NCBI RefSeq assembly: GCF_012641265.1
Contig: NZ_JABAHZ010000003.1
Span: forward strand, 744,001-808,000
DNA length: 64,000 nucleotides
DNA from: Chitinophaga eiseniae
Lineage (GTDB): Bacteria > Bacteroidota > Bacteroidia > Chitinophagales > Chitinophagaceae
Direction: 5' to 3'
The position numbers and the translations under genes are program-made. Under the pieces are notes generated by a model. It was not told where the DNA came from. It did no database searches and saw only the letters and a list, made by a program, of their open reading frames with translations. The stretch's first letter is position 1; each line of letters begins with the position of its first letter. Shown here piece after piece: positions 27,021 through 36,300 of this stretch.

Positions 27021-27719
27021 CTAGAAATTAGGCCGCAGCTTATTGGTAGTATAGAATACCCGGAAATATTCCACCACTTCATCGGCGGTGTCGAATAACT
27101 GGAGAAGGTCCAGATCCTGGGGATTGATGTTACTTTCTTTTTCCATCATTACATTACGGATCCATTCGAGCAAACCGCTCCAGTATTCACGTCCTACGAG
27201 TACCATAGGGGTTTCTTCCATTTTCTTGGTCTGGATAAGGGTAGCCACCTCAAAGAATTCGTCCATGGTACCAAAACCGCCAGGCATCATTACAAAGCCC
27301 TGGGAATATTTGGTAAACATGACTTTACGCACAAAGAAGTAGTCGAAATTCAGGCTATTTTCCGGATCGATATAAGGATTGGCATGTTGCTCATGGGGCA
27401 GGGTGATATTGGCGCCAACTGATTTTCCATGGGCCACCTGGGCGCCTTTGTTGGCCGCTTCCATTACCCCGGGGCCTCCACCTGTGATAATTCCAAAACC
27501 TTCATCTGCCAGTTTGGTAGCTATTTCCTGGGCCAGGTCATAATAACGGTTACCCGGCTTTGTACGTGCCGAGCCAAATATGGATATACAGGGGCCTATT
27601 TTTGCCAGCTTCTCAAACCCCTCAACAAACTCCGCCATAATTTTGAAAATCTGCCAGCTGGAATGCGCTCTTGTTTCCGTCCAGTCTCTCTCTTTAAGAT
27701 TCTTTATACTACTGTTCAT
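27021..27719 (-). CDS. LOG-family protein (TIGR00730, cytokinin riboside 5'-monophosphate phosphoribohydrolase-like)
   Basis: 232 residues from the ATG at 27719; an upstream TTG is unlikely. It carries the lysine-decarboxylase-like LOG signatures GGGPGVMEAANKGA and PGGFGTMDEFFE, with FGSARTKPGNRYYDLA before them. Characterised LOG proteins hydrolyse nucleoside 5'-monophosphates at the N-glycosidic bond. Bacterial members probably handle AMP-like or damaged nucleotides, and the substrate here is not known. It is longer at the N-terminus than minimal LOG proteins (helical extension of ~45 residues). It has its own upstream region of 480 nt and no clear -7 box. Confidence 0.9.
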   Translation of the reverse strand: MNSSIKNLKERDWTETRAHSSWQIFKIMAEFVEGFEKLAKIGPCISIFGSARTKPGNRYYDLAQEIATKLADEGFGIITGGGPGVMEAANKGAQVAHGKSVGANITLPHEQHANPYIDPENSLNFDYFFVRKVMFTKYSQGFVMMPGGFGTMDEFFEVATLIQTKKMEETPMVLVGREYWSGLLEWIRNVMMEKESNINPQDLDLLQLFDTADEVVEYFRVFYTTNKLRPNF

Positions 27720-27856
27720 ACGATGACTAATTTTAAGCCAATAAACACTTTCCCGGCATATACGCGGGTGGTGTAATTTATACAATAATTAGCTTACTGT
27801 CATCTCATTAGAAACAAAAAAGCAGGTAACTATAAAGAAACCCGCTTTACATTTAA

Positions 27857-27895
27857 CACGTTATGAACGTGCAGCAATGTTTGAAACATTGCTGC
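27857..27895. repeat. Two adjacent perfect hairpins
   Basis: CACGTT/AACGTG (27857-27862/27866-27871, loop ATG) is followed at once by GCAGCAATGTTT/AAACATTGCTGC (27871-27882/27884-27895). No T run flanks them, so neither looks like an intrinsic terminator. They could be an operator, processing site or part of a small RNA. Confidence 0.6.
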
Positions 27896-28066
27896 AGAAA
27901 CGTTGCTAATGCTGGCAATTGAAATAAATATTGTTGAAAATTTTTCGAATGCTACTATCGTTTTATTCAACAGGTGTTCTCATAACGCTTAATCTGCATT
28001 TAATTTATTAATTATTTGAGCAATAACCTAATTTAAATTTATCCAGATTACGCAAAGGTCATTCCC

Positions 28067-28194
28067 GCAGAGACGCAGAGAAACAAAGCAGCAAAGAACT
28101 GGGATTGGAGCGGATTTTAAGCCTGTTTTGCTGACTTAAAATCCGCTCTCTTATCTTTTAAATTCTTTGCTGCTTTGTTTCTCTGCGTCTCTGC
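28067..28194. repeat. Long hairpin repeat A
   Basis: Arms 28067-28098 and 28163-28194 are 32-nt perfect inverted copies built of GCAGAG/GCAAAG-type units. Inside is a second 14-bp perfect stem (28108-28121/28135-28148, GAGCGGATTTTAAG). The element begins 8 nt after the FAD oxidoreductase stop in its transcription direction. It belongs to the same architectural family as elements at 41078-41243 and 53317-53400. Confidence 0.85.
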
Positions 28195-28202
28195 AGGAAA
28201 AA

Positions 28203-29333
28203 TTATAAGCGGCCGGTTACTTCCTGTGCCAGTCCGAAGGATAGGGTCATCCCCGCGCCACCCAGGCCATTGACAATAGTGACATTTTTCTCCGGGGAAA
28301 ACACCAGGTCTGTTTGTCCATTGGTGAGTTTAGGATAAATGCCATGCCATTGTTCCTGGATCGTGTAAGCCGGTGCTTCCAGGAAGGTATGCATATACTT
28401 CAGGATCAGGTCATTGATAAACGCTTTATCAAATGGTTCGAAATCCGGACCATATTCATGAGAATCACCAATGGTCAATTCCCCGTCCCCGTTTTGAGAA
28501 ATCAACAGGTGAATACCCCACTTTACGTAATCCGGCATTTCCTGCGCGTAGCGTTGTTTCAGCGATTGCAGGGCTTTGCAGCTTTCGAAGGAGGCATAAT
28601 GGCCCAATGTTAAACCGGCACATAAAGCGGGCCCCAATTGCCAGTTGCCCGGTTGAGGAATGGTGCGCATCATCTGCAATTTGCACTTCTTCAGGGGCGC
28701 CTCCGCAAATGCCGCCGGGTACAGGGTTTCAAAATCCGCTCCGCTACACACAAACACTTCATCCACCTTCCATTTTTCATTCCTTGTTTCAATATAAGGC
28801 ATGCTGATACCGTTTACGGCAGTACCAAAACGCACGGTTACCTTCATTTTCTCCTCCAGGTATTTTGCAATGGCAGCACTGGCCTGGCGTGGATTTACTG
28901 TCATTTCGGTAGGACTCCATAACGCGCCTTTTAGTCCTGTTGTTTTGATCGCACTGGTATATTTCCCTACCTGGGCAGGGGTAAGCAGTTCACACAGATA
29001 ACCATTTCCCGGCGCCGCCTGTCCAAACTCTTCTAACACGGCCAGTTCATCCCGTTCGTACACGAGATGCAGCGAACCTGTTTCCTGGCATTGTAGCCCT
29101 GTAGCGACTGCCAGCTCCTTCCAGGTAGCGCGGCTGCGCATGGCGCGGTCGTACATTTTACCGGCAGTTTGACCGATAGGCCATACCAGTCCGAAGTTGC
29201 GGATAGAAGCACTGATGGCTTTACTGTTACGTTCAAATAAAACTACTTTTTTCCCCTGGGATGCCAGGTGATAAGACATGGCCAAACCTACAATACCAGC
29301 GCCTATTACCGCTACATCTGCCTGTTGTTGCAT
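28203..29333 (-). CDS. FAD-dependent oxidoreductase of the phosphonate-associated family (TIGR03364-like)
   Basis: 376 residues, DAO-type fold. The dinucleotide-binding motif VAVIGAGIVGLAMSYHLA starts at residue 7 and FERNS follows as the ribose-binding acidic end. NSKAISASIRNFGLVWPIGQ and LPNG-type C-terminal GLGGAGMTLSFGLA are visible. Family members sit next to phosphonatase-like HAD hydrolases, as here, and are thought to oxidise aminophosphonates such as N-alkylated 2-aminoethylphosphonate; I recall this but cannot check it. It starts 21 nt after the hydrolase gene stop, so the two are one operon. The 3' end abuts repeat A. Confidence 0.82.
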   Translation of the reverse strand: MQQQADVAVIGAGIVGLAMSYHLASQGKKVVLFERNSKAISASIRNFGLVWPIGQTAGKMYDRAMRSRATWKELAVATGLQCQETGSLHLVYERDELAVLEEFGQAAPGNGYLCELLTPAQVGKYTSAIKTTGLKGALWSPTEMTVNPRQASAAIAKYLEEKMKVTVRFGTAVNGISMPYIETRNEKWKVDEVFVCSGADFETLYPAAFAEAPLKKCKLQMMRTIPQPGNWQLGPALCAGLTLGHYASFESCKALQSLKQRYAQEMPDYVKWGIHLLISQNGDGELTIGDSHEYGPDFEPFDKAFINDLILKYMHTFLEAPAYTIQEQWHGIYPKLTNGQTDLVFSPEKNVTIVNGLGGAGMTLSFGLAQEVTGRL

Positions 29334-29354
29334 GATATGAAAAGTATATAAAGA

Positions 29355-30032
29355 TTAAAAAATTGAGAGCAATTCATCCAGGGAAGCCACCAGGTGCGTA
29401 TGCGGTCCTTTTTCGAGTTCCTCCCGGCTGTAAGCCCCGGTGGTAACGCCAATCACGTAGCGGCAACCTGCGTTGGTGCCTTCATCCAGGTCGGAAATGG
29501 TATCGCCGGTTTTAGCTACCGACTGAATACTGCGGATTTCCAGTTGTTCCATGATACGATAAATCATATATGGATAAGGGCGACCAAAAGGTACTTCATC
29601 ACTTGTAGCTACAGCATCAATCAGTCCCTGCTGCTGCCAGCCTACTCTTTCCAGGATTACATTGGTGATGGCACGGTCGAAGCCCGTATCCAGCGCCACT
29701 TTGATGCCACGGGCCTTTAACGCCGCAAATACTGCGGATACACCGTCTTTTTCACGTACAGTGGGATGAGTGGCGTAATGTGATTTCATGTCGGCCACAA
29801 AACGGTCATGTAATTCATGAATGAAGGCCTCGTCGCTATGACGGCCATCCTGGCGTAATTGCAGCAAACAGCGAATAGCATATGGTTTGGCATATCCCAT
29901 CACTTCATTTATTTCTTCCAGTGTTACCGTTACACCTGCCAGTTGCAGGGTATGTTGTAACACCTTGGCCACATTGGATTCATCGTGCAGGGTGGTGCCT
30001 GCAATGTCAAAAACAACTAACTGTATTCCCAT
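29355..30032 (-). CDS. Phosphonatase-like HAD hydrolase
   Basis: 225 residues from the ATG at 30032. HAD motif I reads VVFDIAGTT with nucleophile Asp9. Its +2 residue is Ala, the phosphonoacetaldehyde hydrolase pattern rather than the usual Asp. The cap has MGYAKPYAIRCLL, placing Lys49 where phosphonatase keeps its Schiff-base lysine. Motif II/III and IV regions are LDTGFDRAITN and KTGDTISDLDEGTNAGC. It probably splits a C-P bond of an aldehyde produced by the FAD enzyme encoded next. A perfect -7 box is 21 nt upstream. No phosphonate transporter is nearby. Confidence 0.85.
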   Translation of the reverse strand: MGIQLVVFDIAGTTLHDESNVAKVLQHTLQLAGVTVTLEEINEVMGYAKPYAIRCLLQLRQDGRHSDEAFIHELHDRFVADMKSHYATHPTVREKDGVSAVFAALKARGIKVALDTGFDRAITNVILERVGWQQQGLIDAVATSDEVPFGRPYPYMIYRIMEQLEIRSIQSVAKTGDTISDLDEGTNAGCRYVIGVTTGAYSREELEKGPHTHLVASLDELLSIF

Positions 30033-30053
30033 CTTTCCTGATTTATTATGGCG

Positions 30054-30061
30054 CAAAGATA
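30054..30061 (-). promoter_or_regulatory. -7 box for the phosphonatase-like operon
   Basis: Minus-strand TATCTTTG, a perfect TAnnTTTG match 21 nt before the ATG at 30032. Confidence 0.6.
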
Positions 30062-30172
30062 ATCTCTATGTAAAATAAAGTTTAGCATTTATAAACATTT
30101 AACATGCGGATAATATACCTTCTAATCGGCCGGGTTACGCAAACCCGCTATGGCAGCAGCAGGATGCAAAAC

Positions 30173-30214
30173 AAGAAGCCGGACCATCTTTTTTATCAGA
30201 TGATCCGGCTTCTT
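30173..30214 (-). terminator. Terminator after the outer-membrane protein gene
   Basis: AAGAAGCCGGA (30173-30183) pairs with TCCGGCTTCTT (30204-30214), extended by CATC/GATG after one mismatch. It lies 29 nt past the stop at 30244. A GTTTTG follows on the minus strand, so the T run is weak. A smaller hairpin CGGGTT/AACCCG (30131-30147) follows. Confidence 0.65.
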
Positions 30215-30243
30215 GTAATATATCTCTTTAAAAAAATATCCGC

Positions 30244-30837
30244 TTAAAACCCTAAACCTGCGCCCACCCGGTATATCAGGTTGCTGCGATAAGGCGAACG
30301 GGCATCCTGTATCACATCATACAAAATGGAAATCCCTATACCTACTCTGCCACCTACACTCTGGGTATAACCGGCGCCTACCAGCAAACTGGGCACACTG
30401 TAGTTGGTTTTATAAGTCTGTTTCATGTTACTGCCATCATTGGCATACACCGTGGTAGACTGGCTAATAAAATTATACTCCGGCTGTATATGCACAAACA
30501 CCATAGGTAAAGGATATACACGTCCCCATATACCGCCTCCGAAAATAGTATACTTATCGCGGGAATAGGTGGTATTGGAATAGATATCACGGGAACGGTA
30601 TTGTCCGTACTGCGCATTCACGTTGATACCGGCTGCTATATAATCTGAAAAACGATAACCTACCAGGGGAGACACATCCACATTGGTATAATCCCCAAAC
30701 ACCATTCCCAGCGAGCCTCCCAGCACCAGGCGGGAAGGGTCGAATCCCTTATGGGTCATAGTATCCGTTTTATAATACTGTGCATGCACCAGCTGCCCGG
30801 CAGCCAGCAGAAAAAAACATATCAGTAATCGTTTCAT
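30244..30837 (-). CDS. Small outer-membrane beta-barrel protein, unknown function
   Basis: 197 residues. The signal peptide is MKRLLICFFLLAAGQLVHAQ. The remainder alternates hydrophobic and polar residues with many Tyr and Gly (LVLGGSLGMVFGDYTNVDVS, IYPLP-type turns) and ends in an aromatic strand (RVGAGLGF), as in OmpX/OMP_b-brl folds. No catalytic motif was seen. It is preceded by the GlcD-type gene with a 60-nt gap and has its own terminator. A porin or structural role is a guess. Confidence 0.75.
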   Translation of the reverse strand: MKRLLICFFLLAAGQLVHAQYYKTDTMTHKGFDPSRLVLGGSLGMVFGDYTNVDVSPLVGYRFSDYIAAGINVNAQYGQYRSRDIYSNTTYSRDKYTIFGGGIWGRVYPLPMVFVHIQPEYNFISQSTTVYANDGSNMKQTYKTNYSVPSLLVGAGYTQSVGGRVGIGISILYDVIQDARSPYRSNLIYRVGAGLGF

Positions 30838-30897
30838 GTTCAGATGTATTAAGTTTGGTATTTACCAGCAGTTTAAACTATCTGCTGGTAAAAAGGT

Positions 30898-32307
30898 TTA
30901 ACAATCAAAAATTTTACCCCTGTTCAATATATTATTCGGGTCAAATATCTGCTTTATTTGTTTCATGAGATGCATGGAAGTCTGATCGAAAATGATATCC
31001 ATATAATTTTTCTGTACCAACCCAATACCATGCTCTCCGGAGATAGTACCGCCCAGTTGTTTCACCAGCTCAAAAATTTCGCGTATACCTTCCTTGAGGG
31101 TACCATTCCATTGTTCTTCTGTGAGCTCGCCCCTGATGATGTTTACATGCAGGTTGCCATCACCGGCATGCCCGTAGCAAACAGAATGGAATCCGTACCG
31201 GTTGCCTATTTCCTTTACACCTTTCAATAGTACCGGTAATTCAGCCCGGGGTACTACTGTATCTTCTTCTTTGTAGATAGAATTGGCTTTCACAGCTTCC
31301 GCTACCCGGCGACGTAACCTCCAGAGTTCATCCTTTTGCTGGGAATCTTCCGCAAACAGGATTTCCCCGATATCAAAGCCCTCTACCACCCCTGCAATTC
31401 CCTCCATTTCCTGCATCAATACTTCAGGGTAGTTGCCATCTACTTCAATCAGCAGATGGGCCTGGATATCGTCTTCAATGCTTACCGCGCTGCTTTGTAC
31501 ATATTTTGTGACCCAATCCAAAGCATCTCTCTCCATAAATTCCATGGCAGAGGGGGTATATCCTGCGCGGAAAATGGCGCTCACGGCGGCACAGGCGCTT
31601 TCTGCGGAGCGGAAAGGCACCAGCATCAACAAATCATTTTTAGGTAACGGGATCAGGCGCAACACGATTTTGGTAACAATACCAAGGGTGCCTTCACTGC
31701 CTACTACCAGTTGGGTAAGATTATAGCCTGTGGCGTTTTTCAAGACATTAGCACCGGTCCAGATGATCTCCCCATTGGGCAATACCATTTCAAGATTTAA
31801 AACATAATCCTTTACCACGCCATATTTAACGGCCTTTGGGCCACCTGAATTTTCGGCAATGTTACCGCCTATAAAACAGGTTCCCCGGCTGCTTGGATCA
31901 GGGGGATAGAACAGTCCCTTTTCCTTTACGGCGTTCTGTAATTCTTCCGTAATAACGCCTGGTTCGGTGATTACCTGGAGATTTCTTTCATCTATCAGCT
32001 GAATGCGGTTAAAGCGCTCCATGGAAATGAGCACGCCGCCGTATTGTGCCAGGGCGCCGCCACTGAGCCCCGTACCACCACCACGGGGCGTTACAGGTAG
32101 TAATGCCTCATTACATAACCGCATAATCCGGCTTACCTGTTCGGCCGTATCCGGCTTTACTACCACTTCCGGCAGGTAATGCAGGTCTTCGGTTTCATCC
32201 TGTGCATAACGGCTCATACTTTCTTCGTCGGCCAATACGTATTGCACTCCGGCTATTTCGCGTAATGCCGCGATATGGGCGGCAGTTACTTTATTAAACG
32301 TTGTCAT
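30898..32307 (-). CDS. FAD-linked oxidase, glycolate/D-lactate dehydrogenase type (GlcD-like)
   Basis: 469 residues. The N-terminal FAD-binding domain (PCMH type) shows LPVTPRGGGTGLSGGALAQYGG and GTCFIGGNIAENSGGPKAVKYG, the pyrophosphate and isoalloxazine contacts. The C-terminal FAD-oxidase domain has VCYGHAGDGNLHVNI and SGEHGIGLVQK. Substrates of this family are glycolate, D-lactate or other D-2-hydroxyacids, so the exact one is unknown. No iron-sulfur domain is fused. The -7 box ends only 4 nt before the start codon, predicting an almost leaderless mRNA. Confidence 0.92.
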   Translation of the reverse strand: MTTFNKVTAAHIAALREIAGVQYVLADEESMSRYAQDETEDLHYLPEVVVKPDTAEQVSRIMRLCNEALLPVTPRGGGTGLSGGALAQYGGVLISMERFNRIQLIDERNLQVITEPGVITEELQNAVKEKGLFYPPDPSSRGTCFIGGNIAENSGGPKAVKYGVVKDYVLNLEMVLPNGEIIWTGANVLKNATGYNLTQLVVGSEGTLGIVTKIVLRLIPLPKNDLLMLVPFRSAESACAAVSAIFRAGYTPSAMEFMERDALDWVTKYVQSSAVSIEDDIQAHLLIEVDGNYPEVLMQEMEGIAGVVEGFDIGEILFAEDSQQKDELWRLRRRVAEAVKANSIYKEEDTVVPRAELPVLLKGVKEIGNRYGFHSVCYGHAGDGNLHVNIIRGELTEEQWNGTLKEGIREIFELVKQLGGTISGEHGIGLVQKNYMDIIFDQTSMHLMKQIKQIFDPNNILNRGKIFDC

Positions 32308-32311
32308 AAAA

Positions 32312-32319
32312 CAAAAGTA
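32312..32319 (-). promoter_or_regulatory. -7 box abutting the GlcD-like start
   Basis: Minus-strand TACTTTTG, a perfect match, with only 4 nt before the ATG at 32307. Confidence 0.6.
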
Positions 32320-32353
32320 ATCATAATGCCGGTTAGGTGGTAATATGGGCCTG

Positions 32354-33376
32354 TTAAAATGAGGGGCAAATGGTGGATCGCCTTGCGTTGGAAAATGTGC
32401 GGTTGGTATACAAACCGGTGTATATAATACCTATTTCGTAGGCTCCCCTGCGGTTGGTGGCAGCAGATAATCCTGAAGTATTAATATCGTAGTTAAACAT
32501 CAGTTTCAGCGCGTTGATCTGGTACCCTACCAGGAAAATAGCGGCATCGTTTGCACGGTAGTAGATACCGCCAAACAACTGTTGTACGCCATCGCCTGAT
32601 AAGTTATACGCAGCATTTCCCCCCAACATAATTTCACGGGCACCTGCCTGTGTGGAATAGTACGCGGCGGGGTTGATAATCACTTTATCACTCATCTTAA
32701 TGCTGGCGTTCAGAAAACCGATATAGCGGCGGGGCACTTTATTGTTGCCATCAAAGAACGTTTCGCGGGGAGTGTTAATATGTTGAACGGAAAAACCAGC
32801 GTTGATATAAATATTGTCGGTAGGGAAATATGCATAATTCATCCCTGCCTGCAAGTCGAAATAATTAATACTGCTTTGGGTAATGGGTTCACCGGTAGGT
32901 ATCTGTGAGTCGAAGAACTTACCATTCCACTGATCGCCAAACGTCAGCTTACTGATATCCACTCTTTTGCCCGCGGAACCGGCATTAAATCCCAACGACA
33001 ACAGGCTGCTTTGTCCCAGTAACTGGTGATAGGCAATAGATGCATATGCTTTGGTAGAAGTAAGATTGCCGGCCCCGGCAACGTCCCTGAGTACTACACC
33101 GCCCAGGCCTACCCAGCCATATTCCAGCTTGTCGCGGAATAGTTGGAAATCGCCATAAGCAGACATCGTTTTATACGGTACCGGAATGCTGGCCCACTGA
33201 TCGCGGTAATTGATGCCAATACGGTAATTCCCATCAGGAATAAAGCCTGTATTAGCTGGGTTAGTTGTCAGCGGTGAATTAAAGAACTGCGAAAAGTGGA
33301 GGTCTTGCGAAAAGCCACTCACTGCAACAGTTAATAATAACGCCAGACATGTTGATAATTTAACGATCTGATTCAT
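32354..33376 (-). CDS. PorP/SprF-family type IX secretion outer-membrane protein (second copy)
   Basis: 340 residues. A signal peptide (MNQIVKLSTCLALLLTVAVS) precedes DLHFSQFFNSPLTTNPANTG, the family opening. A beta-barrel pattern follows, with YRDQWASIPVPYKTMSAYGD and AYHQLLGQSSLLSLGFNAGS. It ends in CPSF, like the copy at 16456. The upstream adhesin gene ends 6 nt before this start, so it is translated from the same message. The tight adhesin-then-SprF order repeats the arrangement at 13585-17487. Confidence 0.93.
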   Translation of the reverse strand: MNQIVKLSTCLALLLTVAVSGFSQDLHFSQFFNSPLTTNPANTGFIPDGNYRIGINYRDQWASIPVPYKTMSAYGDFQLFRDKLEYGWVGLGGVVLRDVAGAGNLTSTKAYASIAYHQLLGQSSLLSLGFNAGSAGKRVDISKLTFGDQWNGKFFDSQIPTGEPITQSSINYFDLQAGMNYAYFPTDNIYINAGFSVQHINTPRETFFDGNNKVPRRYIGFLNASIKMSDKVIINPAAYYSTQAGAREIMLGGNAAYNLSGDGVQQLFGGIYYRANDAAIFLVGYQINALKLMFNYDINTSGLSAATNRRGAYEIGIIYTGLYTNRTFSNARRSTICPSF

Positions 33377-33382
33377 GGCTCA

Positions 33383-36300
33383 TCATCTTAACAAGGTTAC
33401 ACTTCCGGATCTGCTGCCTTTGGTGCCGTCTGTAAACTCGAGGTTTACAATATAGGCATAAGCGTCCATTGGCTGAAGGTTCCCCTTAAACCGGCCGTCC
33501 CAGCCGATCCGGGGATCTGAACTTTCAAATACCAATTGGCCCCAGCGATTAAATATTTTAAGATTGAATTTGGTCGCTCCAAAAGCTTTTACATAAAAAA
33601 TATTGTTCTTTCCATTCGGTGCAAAGGCATTAGGCACATCGAACAACGGCACTACAATAGCGCTTACCTCTTTACAGATAGTAGCGGCACAACCGGCCGA
33701 ATTGATAGCCGTCAGGCACACGTTGTAATTACCTGTTCTTAAATACTGGTGCGAAGGTTCTGCTACCGAAGTGGTATCTCCATCTCCAAAATTCCAGAGA
33801 TAGTGTATGGCATCTTTGGAAGTATTGGTGAACTGCAATGGCGTATTTTCAATCGGCGTTACCGGCGTGAAAGTGAAACCAGCCGTAGGAGGCGGTACTA
33901 CCATTACAGATTTTGTAATACTGTCTTTCTTGTTACAGGTGTTGGGATCTTCTACCACCAGTTTAACATCAACATTACCGGGGATATTAAACGTATGTAA
34001 TGGATAAGGATCTGTGGATGTTTTACCATCATCGCTGAATGTCCACAGGAACGATTCTCCACCGAGGGTGGTATTATTCATTTGCATGGTGACGCCCTGG
34101 CAAATAGTATCCGGCATGGTAAAAGCGGCTACCACGTTAATGGCTACACGCAATGGCCGCGTAACGGTTTGCGGCGCATTACAAAAGTTGGTATCCACCA
34201 GCGTTAAGCTGGCATTGTATATGCCGGCGGCTTTATAAAAGTGCATCACCGGCGTCATCATACTGGTATATTGCAACGGACTGCCGTCGCCAAAATCAAG
34301 TATAAATGAGCTATCCCTGTAGGGGTTGGAGGCAGGAGGCGGAATCGGATTGGTAAAAGAATATTTTAACTGGTCGCAGGGCTGCTCGCGTTTGGCTACC
34401 AGGTCAAACTTGGCTTCATTATTTCCCAGCTTTACATCGATATAAGCAGTATCGGATCCGTTACAGCTACTGGGATCAAACTTTACTACCCTGACGCGAT
34501 AGGAACCTACTTTACTAAACAGGTGTTTTACGGTATCCAGCTCCGGACCGCCGGTCAGCAGCGGGGAACCATCGCCGAAAGACCATTCGTAGCTTTTGCC
34601 CGGGCGACCGGTAGTATCTACAAACGTAATTTCTTCCGGTGCACAATAGTTTTTACGGCGATCCAGCGTTTTGGCGCCAACTTTCACACCGTCCAGGTTA
34701 AATGCTATTTTGAGCGCGCCAAAGTTACACCCACGCGGAGGCGTGCTGGAATAAGCACCCGGCGTGGTAGGATATGCCGGTTTAAAACCCGACTGACTCA
34801 CTTCGCACCAGGCACAAATACCCTGGTAAATAATACCGTTTCTATCGAACCGGCTGGTGCCTCCATCTACGTGTTCGTATAAACCATTTCCGCCAAAATA
34901 ACTGCCGTACAGGGGTGCAACACCATCGCGCTGCAATACAAAGAAATAGAAGTCCATTCCATCTGTACTGCGCTGTAATGCGTCAGGACTTACATACATA
35001 CCGAATGTAGTGGAATTGGGATAGCCATCGCCCTGGTTGATTCCTCCTCCCCAGCCCGACACATACACATTCTCACACCGGTCTACCAGGAAGGCAGTAG
35101 GGGAAATATTGGGAGAAGATACCAGCGCTCTGCTTTTACCAAACGTGGTAGAATATACGAAATCAGATAAATCTGCATTCAGCTTGGAAATAAACTGTAA
35201 TCCGTTACCATTGTAATAATTGCTGGCCAGCAATTTAATGGGCCAGGCTCCTTCCGTGGTGCCCATTACATATACAAACCCCTTCTTATCGAGCTGAATA
35301 CCATAGATCTGGTCAGCTGAAGGGTCATCAGATCCAAGGAAGGTGCTTTGTATGATGGACTGTCCGTCGTTGGTAATATGGGCAATAAAGCCATCACATA
35401 CACCACCGCGATACGTTGTATACTTGGTATTGCCTTTAATCGGGAAGTCGCTGCTGGCCGTACCTCCGGCTACATACAGCGTATTCAGGCCATTTAATGC
35501 TATCACATAGCCTGCATCTTCCTTAGATCCTCCCAGGTAGGTAGACCATACCAGGTCCTGGCAGAGTGGATTTATTTTCATGACCACAGCGTCTTGTCCG
35601 CCACCAAAGGATGTTTGGAGCACGTTGCCCACTATAGGAAAATCGGCAGAGCGGGTAGAGCTGGTCATGTAAATATATCCTGCATCATCTATCACCACTT
35701 CACTGCGGGCATCGTCGCCATAATTACGTAACAGTACGCGGGCGCCGCCGGAACGCACGTCGCTGATATTTACACCGTCCTGGCCGGTACCGCCAATCAC
35801 CAGCGATCCTATTATCTTGGTGGCGTCGGCATTGAATTTAGTGACTACAATATCCCATCCACCGCCGGGGCCTTTCTGCTTATCGGCGGGATAATCGCGG
35901 GAAGTGGTTCTACCGGCTACCACCAGGTTACCATCCTTATCCACAAACAAGCTGTGGGGCTGGTCGGCGCCATTTCCGCCCAGGTAAGTAGCATAAATCA
36001 ATTTGTTCCCGGTGGGATTGAATTTGGAAATACCAATATCAAAACCTGTTTGTCCACCGGGGCCAATAAAAACGCTTTGCACTACGCCAGGTGTGGTAGG
36101 ATAGCCAGCGCCAAACACAATACCTCCTCCGTAAAAATTACCGGCATCATCATAAGTAGCGGTAAAGCCCCAGTTATCGGCCCGGGAACCGGATACGGTG
36201 GAGAAAACATAAATCGGATCTATCACAAGCGGGTAGGCCGGGTTATAGTCGCCTGAAATCTTGAATCCCAGTTTATTGCCATTCAGTTTATAAGCTACCT

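Larger units (their letters stand above)
27720..28202. other. Gene-free 483-nt region
   Basis: No ORF here is credible. It contains two adjacent hairpins (27857-27895), an AT-rich stretch (about 27915-28045), and the long repeat hairpin A (28067-28194), which abuts the stop of the FAD oxidoreductase gene. The promoter of the LOG gene must lie within it, but I could not place a -7 box. Confidence 0.7.

Noticed and set aside
28067..28194. Insertion sequence or CRISPR array for the GCAAAG repeats
   Set aside because: No transposase ORF, no regular spacers and no cas genes. The units form two inverted arms, not a direct array.
27720..28202. tRNA or riboswitch in the largest gene-free region
   Set aside because: Looked for a cloverleaf with acceptor and T-arm GTTCGAAT-like sequence, and for known aptamer cores. 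Only simple hairpins were seen. No tRNA was found elsewhere in the window either.
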